A stretch of DNA of 64,000 bases from Pagrus major. Taxonomy: Eukaryota > Chordata > Actinopteri > Spariformes > Sparidae. The DNA is taken from assembly GCF_040436345.1 (NCBI RefSeq), contig NC_133218.1, forward strand, positions 3,074,484-3,138,483, in the 5' to 3' direction. The notes under the pieces were generated by a model. It was not told the DNA's origin. It saw nothing but the letters and a program-made list of their open reading frames with translations, and did not search any database. Position 1 is the first letter of the stretch. Each line of letters begins with the position of its first letter. Made by a program: the position numbers and the translations under genes. Below are positions 62,954 through 64,000 of the stretch, piece by piece.

Positions 62954-64000
62954 CTACCCAAGATGCATTGCAAGCAAGGAGAGAAAGACAGAGAGAGAGT
63001 CAGAGAGCTGGTTGAAAAGGCATGTATGGTGGATGAGCATTGAAATCAAAACAAAAACAAAATAAGCATTGAGAATCTGTCATTATTGAATGAAGGTGTT
63101 TTGTAATGTTTGCATGTAGCTGCACTTCAATCTGGACAAAAAAAGTATGTTGTTGATTTGATTGGATCCACTGTGTGTAACAGCTACTAAGGTAACATTA
63201 CAACACACCCAGAGCTCCTGGCCCAAAGTCCTGGAGAGCCACACAGTGACGTCAGAATGAGCTTTGGCTCTGACCATTGGATACCGACTGCATTTGTCTG
63301 GCTCTCCAGAGCAAAGGTGAGAGAGAAAAAGGTTGATTCGGAAATAAGAGCATGGGATGGGGTTGAGAGGCCGACTAGCCAGCAGGTGAAATGGAGCAGT
63401 TGCAGAAGCCGGGATGCAAGTCTCAAAGCATTCTGTAGAATTGAAGGTGCAACTTCTAACAGGAAAAGAAGGGGTGCGGGTAAGAGAGGTGTCAGGGTGG
63501 TTGACTGAAAATGTCCCCCGTACACAGACCCAGAGTAATTAAGCCATAAAGAGATTATAAAAGAATTGTAAGTACGTTGGTTCTTTAGCGACCAATAGAA
63601 AACACTTTCTGCAGTGAAATTTGTCTCTTTACTGGGACTGTTTACTGGGGAGCGATGCTTCCACCCTCCATGCTGAGAGCAAAGGGAGCTGCCATTTACT
63701 ACAGCACGCCTCGCAGAAACCTGCAGTAAAGGCAAAGACGAGCACCGATTTGACTATCGATGCGCATACCTCTGGTTTCCCTCGTCCACTACTGCAGATT
63801 TAGGTATTGGAAGACCAAAAGAAAGACATGCAATCAAGGTGCTAAGAGGCTGACAACACAACTCCAGAGAGGAGGCAAACAGGGGCACAGATGTTTCAGG
63901 AAGGGGAGACAAACACACGCAGTCCAGCCTGGAAAACAGGGAAATATTCCAGACACTTTTCAAGGCTACTTCATATTTGAAATGAGAACATGTTTTATGT
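62954..64000 (-). other. madd: madd intron running off the right edge
   Basis: No further exon could be firmly called. Between 63770 and 63791 on the minus strand there is CAG/TAG followed by a short stretch and a GTATGC donor-like word, a possible microexon only. Minus-strand open frames at 63187-63735 and 63754-63963 resemble no family. Confidence 0.5.

Noticed and set aside
63187-63735. 182-codon minus-strand open frame near the right edge
   Set aside because: No family resemblance and no exon-like boundaries in phase with the known madd exons.

Overview
This is ordinary vertebrate nuclear DNA, most likely from a spiny-rayed teleost fish. The genes have GT-AG introns and vertebrate-type exon phases. 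The proteins read closest to fish and mammalian FIBIN, BBOX1 and MADD. The spacers are AT-rich and full of short teleost-type transposon remnants. No prokaryotic, viral or plasmid feature was seen.

Three protein-coding genes can be supported. (1) fibin (fin bud initiation factor), a single-exon secreted-protein gene at 10154-10777 on +. (2) bbox1 (gamma-butyrobetaine dioxygenase, last step of carnitine synthesis) on +. It has a likely non-coding first exon ending at 16574 and seven coding exons between 19438 and 39158, which join without a frame break into a 450-residue protein. (3) The 3' part of madd (DENN/MADD, the Rab3 GDP/GTP exchange factor) on -. Fifteen exons from 62953 down to a stop at 44483 encode the last 512 residues; the 5' part lies beyond the right edge.

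Layout: 1-9500 is gene-free repeat-bearing sequence; 9600-11050 is fibin with flanks; 11050-16440 is repeats and spacer; 16440 to about 41150 is bbox1, with a 12.6-kb intron 3; about 41250-64000 is madd in the opposite direction. bbox1 and madd converge tail to tail, and their outermost candidate poly(A) signals are only about 110 bases apart. fibin next to bbox1 matches the human order on 11p14; madd lies elsewhere on human 11p, so the bbox1-madd junction looks like a fish-side arrangement. The three genes do not form a pathway.

The most notable points are: an Arg-rich, acid-free N-terminal extension on bbox1 that looks like a mitochondrial presequence, although the mammalian enzyme is cytosolic; a set of foldback (palindromic) MITE-like elements flanked by TTAA; a three-copy 400-600-bp repeat family; two near-perfect hairpins inside madd introns; and simple-repeat tracts lying directly beside splice sites of bbox1 and madd. 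I found no previously undescribed multi-gene system. Exon calls come from reading by eye, with splice phase and family conservation as checks; untranslated ends are estimates.
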